Assembly: GCA_902513935.1 (NCBI GenBank)
Contig: CABXOR010000007.1
Location: 1 to 46,753, forward strand
Direction of reading: 5' to 3'
DNA: 46,753 nt
Origin: an uncultured SAR324 cluster bacterium
GTDB taxonomy: Bacteria > SAR324 > NAC60-12
This document shows, piece after piece, positions 18,482-26,311 of this stretch (its first letter is position 1; each line of letters begins with the position of its first letter). The notes beneath the pieces were generated by a model. It did no database searches. It worked only from the letters and a program-made list of their open reading frames with translations, and was not told where the DNA came from. Both the position numbers and the translations under genes were made by a program.

Positions 18482-18522
18482 AGTGGTGTGTATATAGGGA
18501 ACAGTCTGGTATTCACACCACT
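18482..18522. terminator. 9-bp inverted repeat downstream of yciB
   Basis: AGTGGTGTG (18482-18490) and CACACCACT (18514-18522) are perfect arms around a 23-base loop, followed by TTTT. It begins 51 bases after the yciB stop, so it is a possible terminator, or a protein-binding site. Confidence 0.45.
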
Positions 18523-18525
18523 TTT

Positions 18526-18624
18526 ATGAAATTAAATTATAAGGAAATGAGAACTTTTTTAATCATAGGTGTTATTTTGTTCCTAATGTTATTGTTTTCG
18601 AACTTCCAAGATTTTCTAATTTAA
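18526..18624 (+). CDS. Possible small single-span membrane peptide
   Basis: A 32-residue frame beginning MKLNYKEMRTF followed by a hydrophobic helix (LIIGVILFLMLLF) and ending SNFQDFLI. It starts directly after the inverted repeat. There is no good ribosome binding site before ATG 18526; AAGGAA lies too close to the internal ATG at 18547. It is only a weak candidate. Confidence 0.25.
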   Translation: MKLNYKEMRTFLIIGVILFLMLLFSNFQDFLI

Positions 18625-18730
18625 ATTGGATAGTGAACTCTTGATAAAAAGTATGGAATTTACAGGATGGGTTAAATGAATCCTCAGATTTGTGAGGGTA
18701 TTTTTGTATATAAGGTGCGGAAAGGTAATT

Positions 18731-19019
18731 TTATAAATTTATCATCCCTTCAATTTTGTATTTACCAGTATATTCTTTCCTCGAATCTGATGAGTCATTA
18801 TCGCCATCTACTGACCAATTAAAAAGTTCCTTTACCGTGTCTTTTCCCATTCTTATATGTTCCAACATATGTTGCACCATTAGGGACATAGTAAGTTCCT
18901 GTTCCGCGTGGGATCCCATTTTTTAGTTCACCATCCCAATATCTATCGGGTGGTTGTTCTGATTCTTTCTCGTTCCAATACCTTCCATTGTGGTATCTAA
19001 TTCCTATTTCATCGGTCAA
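18731..19019 (-). pseudogene. MORN-repeat protein, frameshifted
   Basis: From a TTG at 19019 with AAAGGA eight bases upstream the frame reads MTDEIGIRYHNGRYWNEKES, then MORN units such as YWDGELKNGIPRGTGTY and YVGTYKNGKRHGKGTF, and stops. The next frame carries on with NWSVDGDNDSSDSRKEYTGK to a stop at 18731. The two join if one T is removed from a T5 run near 18819-18825, so one base is extra. There is no signal peptide, unlike the other MORN genes here. A second fragment of the same type is at 23,618. Confidence 0.65.
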
Positions 19020-19130
19020 ATGACTTTCCTTTAATAATGTGTTACTACTTAGTAGTATTATAACATTTCTGGAGTATTTTTAATATAAAGTGATTTGAAT
19101 TTACAGAAACCAAGTGAAACAAACCCCCAT

Positions 19131-19170
19131 CATCTCCTGTGAGTAACCCCCACTAATTCTTCACAATCAG
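19131..19170 (+). repeat. Module A repeat (CTGTGAG...TCACA), copy 1
   Basis: Copy of the interspersed element TCATCTCCTGTGAG, CCCCCACTAATTC, TTCACAG, TCAGACA. It lies 28 bases upstream of the promoter cassette of the 19,262 MORN gene. The arms CTGTGA/TCACAG can pair in most copies; here the right arm reads TCACAA. Confidence 0.85.
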
Positions 19171-19197
19171 ACACTCTCCAAGTGGAATCCCCAATTC

Positions 19198-19226
19198 TTG
19201 TAAAACAAACCGATTAATGTTATATT
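19198..19226 (+). promoter_or_regulatory. Promoter cassette B, copy 1
   Basis: -35 TTGTAA (19198-19203), 17-base spacer containing AACAAACCGATT, -10 TATATT (19221-19226). The MORN gene starts 35 bases after the -10. Confidence 0.8.
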
Positions 19227-19261
19227 TTGGGTTTTCCTGAAATAACCAATTAGAAAACCAA

Positions 19262-20227
19262 GTGAGACATATACTCATTCTCCTCTCAATTCTTCTTCTT
19301 CTTTCTTCTCCTTTGTTTGGTAATCCAAAAGGGGAACATACTTTATACAGATGGGAAACTTCTTCTGGTATTCAGTGGAGAGAATTTGGGGATAAAGATA
19401 TACACCCTCAATATAAAGGTGATGTTGAGAATGGGGAACCAAATGGTCTGGGTGTTATCATCAACACTAATAAAGGGAAGTATGTAGGGGAATGGAAGGA
19501 TGGTATAAAACAGGGTCAAGGGACATTCATTTCTGGAAAAGGGAAATGGGAAGGAGAAATGTATGAAGGGGAATTCAAGGATGGATATAGACATGGTCAA
19601 GGAGCATACACTTGGCCTGATGGAGACAAGTATGTAGGGGAGTTTAAAGATGATAAACCAAATGGTAAAGGGACATACACCTGGTCTGATGGTAGAAAGT
19701 ATGAAGGTGAATTCGAGGATGGGATAAAACATGGTCATGGAACATGGACTTCAATTAAGGGATACAAGTATGTAGGAGAGTGGAGAGAAAATAAATCTTG
19801 GAACGGGAAAGAATATGACAAAAAAGGTAACATCATTGGAAAGTATGTGAATGGGGTGAAGATAATTGAAAAACCAGTTGTGGTAGTTGAGAAGAAACCT
19901 ACGGTGGTAGTTGAGAAAAGAATAACTGGGGTTTTGTTTCGTCGTTGGGAGAGTAGCCAATGGAGGTGGTTCAGGAATGGTAATAAAAAAAAGGATAGAA
20001 AATATGTAGGGGATATTCGAAATGGAGGACCAAATGGTCAAGGAACCTTAATTTTCCCTGATGGAGACAATTATGTTGGGAAATTCAAGGATGGAGAATA
20101 TCATGGGCAAGGAACATACACTTTCCATGACGGAGCAAAGTATGTAGGGAAATTCAAAGATGGGAAAGTCTGGAACGGAACTGTTTACAACGGGGACCTC
20201 GAATATAAGATAGTGAATGGGAAGTAA
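19262..20227 (+). CDS. Secreted MORN-repeat protein, double-module fusion
   Basis: A 321-residue exported protein. GTG 19262 starts a signal peptide (HILILLSILLLLSSPLFG) whose DNA is shared by all MORN genes here. Residues about 25-50 form an N-terminal module (HTLYRWETSSGIQWREFGDK). Five to six MORN units follow (pattern GQGTYTWxDGxKYVGEFKDG, ~23 residues), then a first end cap WNGKEYDKKGNIIGKYVNG near 180-205. A Val/Pro/Lys linker (EKPVVVVEKKPTVVVEKR) leads into a second protein-like half that begins GVLFRRWESSQWRW and has two more units plus a second cap WNGTVYNGDL. It therefore looks like two paralogues fused. MORN units often bind lipid or proteins; role here unknown. Expressed from promoter cassette B. 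Confidence 0.9.
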   Translation: MRHILILLSILLLLSSPLFGNPKGEHTLYRWETSSGIQWREFGDKDIHPQYKGDVENGEPNGLGVIINTNKGKYVGEWKDGIKQGQGTFISGKGKWEGEMYEGEFKDGYRHGQGAYTWPDGDKYVGEFKDDKPNGKGTYTWSDGRKYEGEFEDGIKHGHGTWTSIKGYKYVGEWRENKSWNGKEYDKKGNIIGKYVNGVKIIEKPVVVVEKKPTVVVEKRITGVLFRRWESSQWRWFRNGNKKKDRKYVGDIRNGGPNGQGTLIFPDGDNYVGKFKDGEYHGQGTYTFHDGAKYVGKFKDGKVWNGTVYNGDLEYKIVNGK

Positions 20228-20255
20228 AATAATTATAACCACCTAAAACCAACCC

Positions 20256-20300
20256 CATCACCCCCTGTGAGTAACTCCCACTAATTCTTCTCAGTCAGAC
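20256..20300 (+). repeat. Module A repeat, copy 2
   Basis: CCCCCTGTGAGTAACTCCCA followed by CTAATTC and CAGTCAGAC, starting 28 bases after the stop of the 19,262 MORN gene and on its strand. No promoter cassette follows it. Confidence 0.85.
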
Positions 20301-20409
20301 AATCAAAATAAACAGTATCAATAATTATGCAGATTTCTTTCTTACCAAATAACTACGATATGTCATGGTTAATTCCTTTCAAAGTGTCACCTATACACTA
20401 AAAGAATTA

Positions 20410-20898
20410 CTATAAGTAGAATTTGTATCCAACGTGGGTCGGACTAAATCCTAAATTCTTATAGAACTTACCAGTTTCCTTTCTCTTTTTGTTTGAGGTC
20501 AGTTGAAGTATGGAGCACCCATTATCTCTAGCAACTTCAATTGCATGATTCATGAGTTTGGTCCCTAACCCACTGCGACGGGAGTCAGAACGAATTCTTA
20601 CACTTTCAACTTGACCTCTTTTAGATCCTTTAAAACTTATATGTGGCAAATACATAATTTGATAAAATCCAATAATTTCATTATTTTTTTCCATTACAAA
20701 GATATCAAAATACTTGCTTTCTAAAAGTTCAGAAAAAACAGATAAGTATTTTTGTTTATACTTATTAGAGACACTTTCTCTATCTCTTCCAAGGCCATCA
20801 TCATACAATAAGTGGATAACTTCATCTAAATCAGGAATTTTTGCTTTTCTTATCAAAATAATTTTTTTACCATTTGAATAGTCATCATACCCCATCAT
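20410..20898 (-). CDS. GNAT family N-acetyltransferase
   Basis: A 162-residue acetyl-CoA-dependent acyltransferase. The acetyl-CoA binding motif A is RSDSRRSGLGTKLMNHAIEV (R-x-x-G-x-G/A type), preceded by the strand GQVESVRIR, and motif B is KFYKNLGFSPTHVGYKFYL at the C-terminus. Strand 4 (IGFYQIMYLPH) fits the fold. The substrate is not deducible. It is oriented opposite to the MORN genes around it. Start at 20898; a second ATG lies next to it and no strong ribosome binding site is seen. Confidence 0.88.
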   Translation of the reverse strand: MMGYDDYSNGKKIILIRKAKIPDLDEVIHLLYDDGLGRDRESVSNKYKQKYLSVFSELLESKYFDIFVMEKNNEIIGFYQIMYLPHISFKGSKRGQVESVRIRSDSRRSGLGTKLMNHAIEVARDNGCSILQLTSNKKRKETGKFYKNLGFSPTHVGYKFYL

Positions 20899-21217
20899 TA
20901 TACCCCATTCGGTATTTTGGGAGTGGTGGGATAATATTATTATTAATTAAAATAATTTCAGTGTATTGACTGAGATGTTTAGGGACCTCTTTATGCGATT
21001 AAATCAGTTATACCGACTACTTTGAATCTACGCCTCCTAAACCCCCTTGTAGTCTCACATATTATTCTCGTTAATGATATGGATTAGTGTTAAAAAAAGG
21101 AAAAGATTGTACCCCATTTTTATAACAAATTTTACACTCACTCCCAAACCTTTTCAAGGGTATAAGTTGGACAATCATCCAACAGACTAAAATTCGTACA
21201 ACAATCTTCCCACTTCC
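20899..21217. other. Intergenic stretch without recognised features
   Basis: AT-rich. One short inverted repeat, GTTGGA and TCCAAC around 21,167-21,184, is visible. It ends at the next promoter cassette. Confidence 0.4.
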
Positions 21218-21246
21218 TTGTAAAACGAACCGATTGATGTTATATA
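21218..21246 (+). promoter_or_regulatory. Promoter cassette B, copy 2
   Basis: -35 TTGTAA (21218-21223), 17-base spacer containing CGAACCGATTGATGT, -10 TATATA (21241-21246), 36 bases before the ATG of a MORN lipoprotein gene. No clear module A copy precedes it. Confidence 0.8.
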
Positions 21247-21281
21247 TTGTGTTCCCCTAAAATCTATCAAAAGAAATCCAA

Positions 21282-21983
21282 ATGAAACACCTACTCATAA
21301 TCCTCTCAATCCTTCTTCTTTCTTCTTTTCTAACTTCCTGTGAAAAAAAAAATGGTCCTGGAACGGAGACTTATGAAGATGGTTCAAGTTATGTGGGAGT
21401 ATTCAAGGATGGAGAGAGAAATGGTCAAGGGACATACACTTTCTCTGATGGAGACAAGTATGAAGGGGAATGGAAGGATGGGAAACGTACTGGGCAGGGA
21501 ACCTACACTTATGGAAAAGGGGAATGGGAAGGAGACAAGTATGAAGGGGAATGGAAGGACGGGACACAGAGTGGACAGGGAACCTACACTTGGTCTAATG
21601 GGAACAACTATATAGGGGAGTGGAAGGACGGGACACAGAGTGGACAGGGAACCTTAACTTTTCTTGATGGAACCAAGTATGTAGGTGGGTTCAAGGACGG
21701 GACACAGAATGGACAGGGAACCAAAACTTGGTCTTATGGAACAAAGTATGTTGGGGAGTTCAAGGACGGAAAACAGAATGGACAAGGAACCTTCACTTGG
21801 GGTGATGGACGGAAGATTGTAGGGGAGTTCAAGGACGGGACGCAGAATGGACAGGGGACCTTGACTTTTCTTGATGGAACCAAGTATGTGGGGAAATGGA
21901 AGAATGGGAAAGAATGGGACATCACATTATACGAAAAAAACGGAAACATTATTGGAAGGTTTGTGGATGGAGTGAAACAGTAA
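21282..21983 (+). CDS. MORN-repeat lipoprotein
   Basis: A 233-residue protein. The signal peptide MKHLLIILSILLLSSFLTSC ends in a lipobox (LTSC), so it should be lipid-anchored at Cys20, unlike its paralogues. About eight MORN units follow almost without linker, each ~23 residues (GQGTYTFSDGDKYEGEWKDG), including one unit with the longer insert GKGEWEGDKYEG. It ends in the cap ITLYEKNGNIIGRFVDGVKQ. At DNA level several units are nearly identical 69-base direct repeats (about 21,540-21,770), so the array can expand or contract by recombination. Promoter cassette B is directly upstream and a module A copy directly downstream. Confidence 0.92.
   Translation: MKHLLIILSILLLSSFLTSCEKKNGPGTETYEDGSSYVGVFKDGERNGQGTYTFSDGDKYEGEWKDGKRTGQGTYTYGKGEWEGDKYEGEWKDGTQSGQGTYTWSNGNNYIGEWKDGTQSGQGTLTFLDGTKYVGGFKDGTQNGQGTKTWSYGTKYVGEFKDGKQNGQGTFTWGDGRKIVGEFKDGTQNGQGTLTFLDGTKYVGKWKNGKEWDITLYEKNGNIIGRFVDGVKQ
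21540..21860 (+). repeat. 69-bp tandem repeats inside MORN lipoprotein gene
   Basis: Near-identical units of 69 bases, each carrying GACGGGACACAGAxTGGACA or a close variant and GGGAACC, encode successive MORN motifs. The units starting near 21,558, 21,627 and 21,696 are the closest. This is a coding tandem array, not a CRISPR. Confidence 0.8.
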
Positions 21984-22004
21984 GTAAAACCCTAAAACCT
22001 ACCC

Positions 22005-22050
22005 TATAATCCCCTGTAATTAACCCTCACTAATTCTTCACAGTCAGACA
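22005..22050 (+). repeat. Module A repeat, copy 3
   Basis: ATAATCCCCTGTAATTAACC then CTCACTAATTC and TTCACAGTCAGACA. It begins about 20 bases after the stop of the MORN lipoprotein gene, same strand. Left arm is CTGTAA, so pairing is imperfect. Confidence 0.85.
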
Positions 22051-22168
22051 TCCTCTAAGTGAAATCCCCTCTAAAATAGACAAATCTATATAAAATCCAT
22101 ATACAGATCTTTGGATTAGTTCCCGATTTTTTTACTGAACGTTGGTAGTGTCGAAAACTCTATAGGGA

Positions 22169-22474
22169 TTAAGTGTTTGTAAGAATTTTCAGTGAAGTAT
22201 TTTCAACTAAATCCTTTACTTTTTTACGATAGGACAACATATGTGGTGCATGCATATGATTTTTGAGAGAGTCAAAATTTTCCCATTTTTCTATAATGGT
22301 AACCATGTTTTCATCAAATGTTTGATTATCCATTTGATAATCCACATCTATTGTAGAATTGTATTCTATGCATCCATTTTCTTTAATTACATTAGGAATG
22401 TTAGACTTTAGATGCTCTAATAAAATATCACGTTTGCTAGGTTTTACTTTTATACTTGCAAGGACATGTATCAT
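22169..22474 (-). CDS. Antibiotic biosynthesis monooxygenase (ABM/YgiN-like) domain protein
   Basis: A 101-residue single ABM domain, the dimeric ferredoxin-like fold used by YgiN quinol monooxygenase and relatives. It shows the usual order: IHVLASIKVKPSKRDILLEH, CIEYNSTIDVD, VTIIEKWENFDSLKNHMHAP and HMLSYRKKVKDLV. Such proteins oxidise aromatic or quinol substrates without cofactor, or act as small-molecule binding proteins; the substrate here is unknown. It is oriented against the flanking MORN genes. Confidence 0.85.
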   Translation of the reverse strand: MIHVLASIKVKPSKRDILLEHLKSNIPNVIKENGCIEYNSTIDVDYQMDNQTFDENMVTIIEKWENFDSLKNHMHAPHMLSYRKKVKDLVENTSLKILTNT

Positions 22475-22653
22475 GAGTATTTGCTAGTTAAATTGTTAAA
22501 TACAAATTTATTCTATAACATTTCCTTCATTGAACCATAAACTTCCCAATTTCGGAAGATTAATTTAAATCAATTAATAATCAACACATACATTTTTAAT
22601 AATTCAGCATCCATCTATTCTGGTTCAGAATTCTTCCACAACATTCCTAATAC
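22475..22653. other. Short AT-rich spacer before MORN promoter
   Basis: Divergent promoter region between the ABM gene and the next MORN gene; only promoter cassette B (next entry) is recognised. Confidence 0.4.
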
Positions 22654-22683
22654 TTGTAAAACACCCCCGAATCGTGGTATATA
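22654..22683 (+). promoter_or_regulatory. Promoter cassette B, copy 3 (18-base spacer)
   Basis: -35 TTGTAA (22654-22659), 18-base spacer that differs from the others (CACCCCCGAATCG), -10 TATATA (22678-22683). The boxes are kept although the spacer is not. It fixes the MORN start at GTG 22717, because the longer frame would begin inside the -10 region. Confidence 0.75.
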
Positions 22684-22716
22684 TTGTGTTATCTTAAACC
22701 ACTTATAGGAAACCTT

Positions 22717-23448
22717 GTGAGATATATACTCATTTTCCTCTCCTTCCTTCTTCTTTCTTCTCCTGTGATTGGTCAGGAAACGGGTGTTTTGTTTCTTCGT
22801 GAAGTAAATGATAATTGGGGATGGTTTGAGGATGGTAATAAGGATAAAGATGCAAAATATATAGGAGAATTCAAGGATGGATTTTTTGAAGATAGACAAC
22901 CAAATGGTCAAGGAACAATCACTTACCCAAATGGGAGAAAGTATGTTGGGGAATGGAAGGATGGGATTCCAAATGGTCAAGGAACAATCACTTACCCAAA
23001 TGGTAATAAGTATGTAGGTGGATTAAAGGATGGGGAAAAGAATGGCCAAGGAACATTCACTTTCTCTGATGGAGAAAGGTATGTAGGAAAATTCAAGGTT
23101 GGGAAATATCATGGTCAAGGGACAGTGACTTCACCTGATGGATTAAAGTATGTAGGTGGATACAAGGATGGGGAAAAGAATGGCCAAGGAACAGGGACTT
23201 GGTTTGATGGAAGTGAGTATGTGGGGGAATACAAGAATGGATATGAACATGGTCAAGGAACACTCACTATACCTGATGGAGGAAAGTATGAAGGGGAATG
23301 GAAGGGTGGAAAGAAAAATGGTCAAGGAACATGGACTTATTATAATGGAGACAAGTATATTGGGGAATTCAAGGATGATGAACTTTGGAACGGAACAACA
23401 TACGACAAAAACGGAAACATTTATTTAAAGTATGTGAATGGGAAATAG
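22717..23448 (+). CDS. Secreted MORN-repeat protein
   Basis: A 243-residue exported protein starting at GTG 22717. The signal peptide (RYILIFLSFLLLSSPVIG) is followed by the N-terminal module GVLFLREVNDNWGWFEDGNK, shared with the second half of the 19,262 protein and with the 25,836 protein. Seven GQGT-type MORN units follow, the first two nearly identical (GQGTITYPNGxKYVG). It ends in the cap WNGTTYDKNGNIYLKYVNGK. Probably periplasmic or surface-located; function unknown. It has its own promoter cassette, and a truncated paralogue begins 40 bases downstream. Confidence 0.9.
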   Translation: MRYILIFLSFLLLSSPVIGQETGVLFLREVNDNWGWFEDGNKDKDAKYIGEFKDGFFEDRQPNGQGTITYPNGRKYVGEWKDGIPNGQGTITYPNGNKYVGGLKDGEKNGQGTFTFSDGERYVGKFKVGKYHGQGTVTSPDGLKYVGGYKDGEKNGQGTGTWFDGSEYVGEYKNGYEHGQGTLTIPDGGKYEGEWKGGKKNGQGTWTYYNGDKYIGEFKDDELWNGTTYDKNGNIYLKYVNGK

Positions 23449-23487
23449 GATAAAACAATACACCCCCCTAAAACCAACCAACAAACT

Positions 23488-23559
23488 ATGAAACATCTAC
23501 TCATTCTCCTCTCAATCCTTCTTCTGAATTCCCCAAAAAATACCTTTTTACTTGACTAA
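23488..23559 (+). pseudogene. Truncated MORN gene: signal peptide only
   Basis: ATG 23488 opens the family signal sequence MKHLLILLSILLLNSP, then the frame leaves MORN sequence (KNTFLLD) and stops. It is a 5' remnant lying just after a full MORN gene, as expected after recombination or deletion. Confidence 0.7.
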
Positions 23560-23617
23560 TTGCTTATAAAACAGTAGTTTACAGTATTAAAACTATGAGG
23601 TGATCCTGTCTAAGGAA

Positions 23618-23725
23618 TGGGGGATTCTATATCATCACGGTGGTAGATTAAATGACGATAAAGGGTGGTCGGAAAAGGAATCGCACAATCCACCAGATAA
23701 GTTTTGGGAACCCATTTTCTTTTGA
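23618..23725 (+). pseudogene. Fragment related to the 18,731 MORN protein N-terminus
   Basis: The frame reads LYHHGGRLNDDKGWSEKESH then NPPDKFWEPIF and stops. It matches the start of the 18,731-19,019 protein (RYHNGRYWNEKESEQPPDRYWDG). No start codon or MORN units remain. Confidence 0.55.
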
Positions 23726-23835
23726 AACTCTAATCACTTCTTCAATCATAAAATCCCCCTAATTTTTCCCCTCTGAATTTAAGTCTGACATACATTCTCT
23801 TTATTTCACCAGAATACTCACTAATTTTCTCAAAC

Positions 23836-24027
23836 TTATTGTTCCAGCAATTTAACCATCAACTTCAACCAATAATAATCTTCCATCTGGTTGTGCAATT
23901 TATCTAAATTATTCATATTGGAATCTACTTCATGATCTAAATCAAGATTAAAATCCCATGGTGGTTTGCTTAATTCATTTGCAATAAATGACAAGAAATC
24001 ATTCAGGATAATTCTTATTTCCTCTAA
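23836..24027 (-). pseudogene. Gene fragment of unknown family
   Basis: A 63-codon minus-strand frame without a good start, containing LSKPPWDFNLDLDHEVDSNM and ending KLMVKLLEQ. It has coding-like composition and is probably a decayed 3' end of a gene. I do not recognise it. Confidence 0.35.
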
Positions 24028-24062
24028 TTATGATTCCTTGTATTGAAAAATTTGCACATCCA

Positions 24063-24150
24063 TTATTAAAGGTTCCCTCCTTCAGCAGAAGAAAGAAGAA
24101 TGAGCAGAGGATGACGAGTAAATGTTTCCTGGTTTTTCTATTGGTTAACT
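24063..24150 (-). pseudogene. Remnant of MORN signal-peptide DNA
   Basis: On the minus strand a degenerate copy of the shared leader appears: AACATTTACTCGTCATCCTC followed by C/T-rich TTCTTCTTTCTTC, matching the conserved signal-peptide DNA of the MORN genes. The frame is broken and no MORN units follow. Confidence 0.45.
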
Positions 24151-24194
24151 TGGCGGGGGGTGTTATGGTTTTGTAACTTCTCCATTCACCAACT

Positions 24195-25043
24195 TTAAAA
24201 CATCATTCCAAAATTGAATGTTATATTAGTTATACTTAGTTGTAACATCGGAGAAGTGTAACTGGAATTATACTGAGCAATCTTTTTGTCAGTAGAGTTT
24301 GATTTATAGGTTGAGTTTGGAAGTATCTTGAATCCAAGTCCAAGAAAAGAATTATTGATGAAATGGAAATTAAAACCAGAATTGAATAATACATTTTGTT
24401 CATCAATCTCATACTTGAAAGAACCATAGGTTAAATCCTTATAGTTCAAGTCTGATGTTAGTTTGGAAATTCCAAGACCCATAAACCAATTCCATTGTTT
24501 TACATTCCAGTTATAGTCTATCGTCAAATCTGTTAAAGAAGTATCACCACTCATTTCTGTAGTGAATACATCTTCATCAAAAGAAGACTTTGATTCATCA
24601 TCAGAGTTTACTTTCACAGTATTTACACCACCTCTAAAACTTGATAATGAAAAAGAAACTCTTGGTGTAATTCGTAATCTTGTTCCTAATAAAAATCCAT
24701 TATAGGTTACCTCATTAATGTAAGGTCTATCTATCGAGGTATTATTTTGACCAGTAAATGTGAAATTTGAGTTTCCATATCCACCAAAGAATTCAAGACT
24801 TAAATTCTTCAAAAACTGGTCTCTTTTCTCTTGTTCCTTCTCTTCCTCAATTTTTCTTTCTAATTTCTCTTCCTCAGTCTCTTCTTCAAACTCTTGTTCT
24901 ACACAATCTATACATATTCCCTTTTCATCAACCTGACATCCAGAAGGAATCTTACAAACTTCAACCCCAAAAATTAGTGTGGGTATAGGCAGACATATTA
25001 TAAGGAATAAGAATTTTTGGATATATTTTATGAGTGTTTTCAA
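24195..25043 (-). CDS. Predicted outer-membrane beta-barrel protein with Cys-rich N-terminus
   Basis: A 282-residue exported protein from a TTG start at 25043. The signal peptide (KYIQKFLFLIICLPIPTLIFG) is followed by a short segment with four cysteines (VCKIPSGCQVDEKGICIDC), then a charged Glu/Lys helix (EEETEEEKLERKIEEEKE). From about residue 85 it shows alternating strands with aromatic ends typical of a small barrel (LSLEFFGGYGNSNFTFTG, NVLFNSGFNFHFINNSFLGL), ending in Phe (TFNFGMMF) as barrel proteins do. Family unknown. It is driven by promoter cassette B, the same cassette as the MORN genes, suggesting co-expression with them. Confidence 0.8.
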   Translation of the reverse strand: MKTLIKYIQKFLFLIICLPIPTLIFGVEVCKIPSGCQVDEKGICIDCVEQEFEEETEEEKLERKIEEEKEQEKRDQFLKNLSLEFFGGYGNSNFTFTGQNNTSIDRPYINEVTYNGFLLGTRLRITPRVSFSLSSFRGGVNTVKVNSDDESKSSFDEDVFTTEMSGDTSLTDLTIDYNWNVKQWNWFMGLGISKLTSDLNYKDLTYGSFKYEIDEQNVLFNSGFNFHFINNSFLGLGFKILPNSTYKSNSTDKKIAQYNSSYTSPMLQLSITNITFNFGMMF

Positions 25044-25114
25044 TTTGAACTTCTTGACAATAATTTATACTTCCACACCTTCCAAACTCAAGAAATGGTT
25101 TTAGGAGAATCCAA

Positions 25115-25143
25115 TATATAACATCAATCGGTTTGTTTTACAA
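25115..25143 (-). promoter_or_regulatory. Promoter cassette B, copy 4
   Basis: On the minus strand: -35 TTGTAA (25138-25143), 17-base spacer AACAAACCGATTGATGT, -10 TATATA (25115-25120). It is 71 bases upstream of the TTG start of the barrel gene. Confidence 0.8.
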
Positions 25144-25522
25144 GAAATGGGAATATTGTGGAGGGGTTCCAGTAGTGGATGGTGTTTGTGAAACGATAAT
25201 TGATAATCAAACAATCAATAAAAACCAACTCCATATCCGTATATAAGATTTGCAATACAGGATGATTTCTTTGAAATTTCCAATTTATTTAAGAAGAACC
25301 AAAAACTGTTCCCACATATACGAATGGGTTACTTACTCAGAAGTATTCAACAAAACTAATGGATCTATACAGTTGGTGTAGTCATAATTTTCAAAATCAT
25401 TCAAAGGACAGTCAGAATTGGTAACAAAACAAAATCACTAAAGTCAGATTGTCACCTCAACCAAATAGTATCTACGACTCTTGATAGTAGTATCTAAAAT
25501 CCTCAATCAGTTTATTAATTAA
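25144..25522. other. Intergenic stretch with a Cys-containing coding fragment
   Basis: Mostly unassigned. On the minus strand 25,333-25,428 there is an open stretch TNSDCPLNDFENYDYTNCID that ends in a stop after LLNTSE; it looks like the tail of a secreted cysteine-containing protein, but it has no start. Confidence 0.35.
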
Positions 25523-25753
25523 ATTAGTCTATTACCTCATGCATCTGGTGTTATCTATCTCAATGTAAGAAGTGAAAATGATCACGCAAAGAAAATTTAC
25601 GAAAGAAATGGAATGAAATTGATTGATAAAATCAGTTGGAGTGATGGGGAAGTAGAAGGTGATGTTTATCAAATAACAGTCGAGAAAAATGGTAATCAAA
25701 ATTTAGGAAGTTTCTTTCCAAGTTTTGATGCATCCAAATATGTTAGTGACTAA
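25523..25753 (+). pseudogene. GNAT acetyltransferase C-terminal fragment
   Basis: An open frame without a start reads IYLNVRSENDHAKKIYERNG then MKLIDKISWSDGEVEGDVYQ, the last part of a GNAT domain (A-x-x-x-Y-x-x-x-G motif B region). The N-terminal two-thirds are absent. It ends at TAA 25751-25753 just before a module A copy. Confidence 0.6.
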
Positions 25754-25766
25754 TTCCATATTAGGG

Positions 25767-25810
25767 TTGTCTGGCTGTGAGGAATTAGTGGGTGTTCCTC
25801 ACAGGAGATG
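25767..25810 (-). repeat. Module A repeat, copy 4
   Basis: Minus-strand copy: CATCTCCTGTGAGGAACACC then CACTAATTCC and TCACAGCCAGACA. It is 26 bases downstream of the stop of the 25,836 MORN gene, same strand. Confidence 0.85.
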
Positions 25811-25835
25811 ATTGGGGTTGGTTTTGTGTGATTAC

Positions 25836-26285
25836 TTACTGAAACTTTCCATTTACCCACTTTCCAAGGATTTTCCCGTTTTTATTATATTTTGTTCCAA
25901 TCCAAGGACTCCCACCTTTCCATTTGCCCACATATATTTCCCCATTAGAATATGTGTGTGTTCCTTGACCATTTGGTTCCCTATTTTCAATTTCTCCCAC
26001 ATATTTACCATCCTTTTTCTCATCACCATCCTCATACCATCCCACCATCATATTCCTATTAATAAAAAACAAAACCCCCTTTTGTCTTTTCTTCCATTTA
26101 CCTTTAACCTCTCCTAAAATCCTCTCACATTCTTCCTGTACCATCTTAAACATTTCATTACCAGTCAACTCCCTCTCCTTCATCATTTGGAGAACACATT
26201 GACTGACACTTTGATATTTGGATGACTGACCAAACAGAGGTGAATAAAGAAGAAGGGTTGAGAGGATTATGAGTAGGTGTTTCAT
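25836..26285 (-). CDS. Small secreted MORN-repeat protein
   Basis: A 149-residue exported protein. Signal peptide MKHLLIILSTLLLYSPLFG; then a helical segment of about 55 residues not seen in the paralogues (SVSQCVLQMMKERELTGNEM); then the module GVLFFINRNMMVGWYEDGDE, one GQGT-type MORN unit and the end cap WIGTKYNKNGKILGKWVNG. It is the second gene of a two-gene operon, 26 bases after the 26,312 MORN gene. Function unknown. Confidence 0.88.
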   Translation of the reverse strand: MKHLLIILSTLLLYSPLFGQSSKYQSVSQCVLQMMKERELTGNEMFKMVQEECERILGEVKGKWKKRQKGVLFFINRNMMVGWYEDGDEKKDGKYVGEIENREPNGQGTHTYSNGEIYVGKWKGGSPWIGTKYNKNGKILGKWVNGKFQ

Positions 26286-26311
26286 AGTTTATTGGTTGGT
26301 TTTGGAAAGGG

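Noticed and set aside
21340..21949. 69-base periodic repeats as a possible CRISPR array
   Set aside because: The repeats are contiguous coding units with open reading frame and MORN protein pattern; there are no unique spacers and no cas genes.
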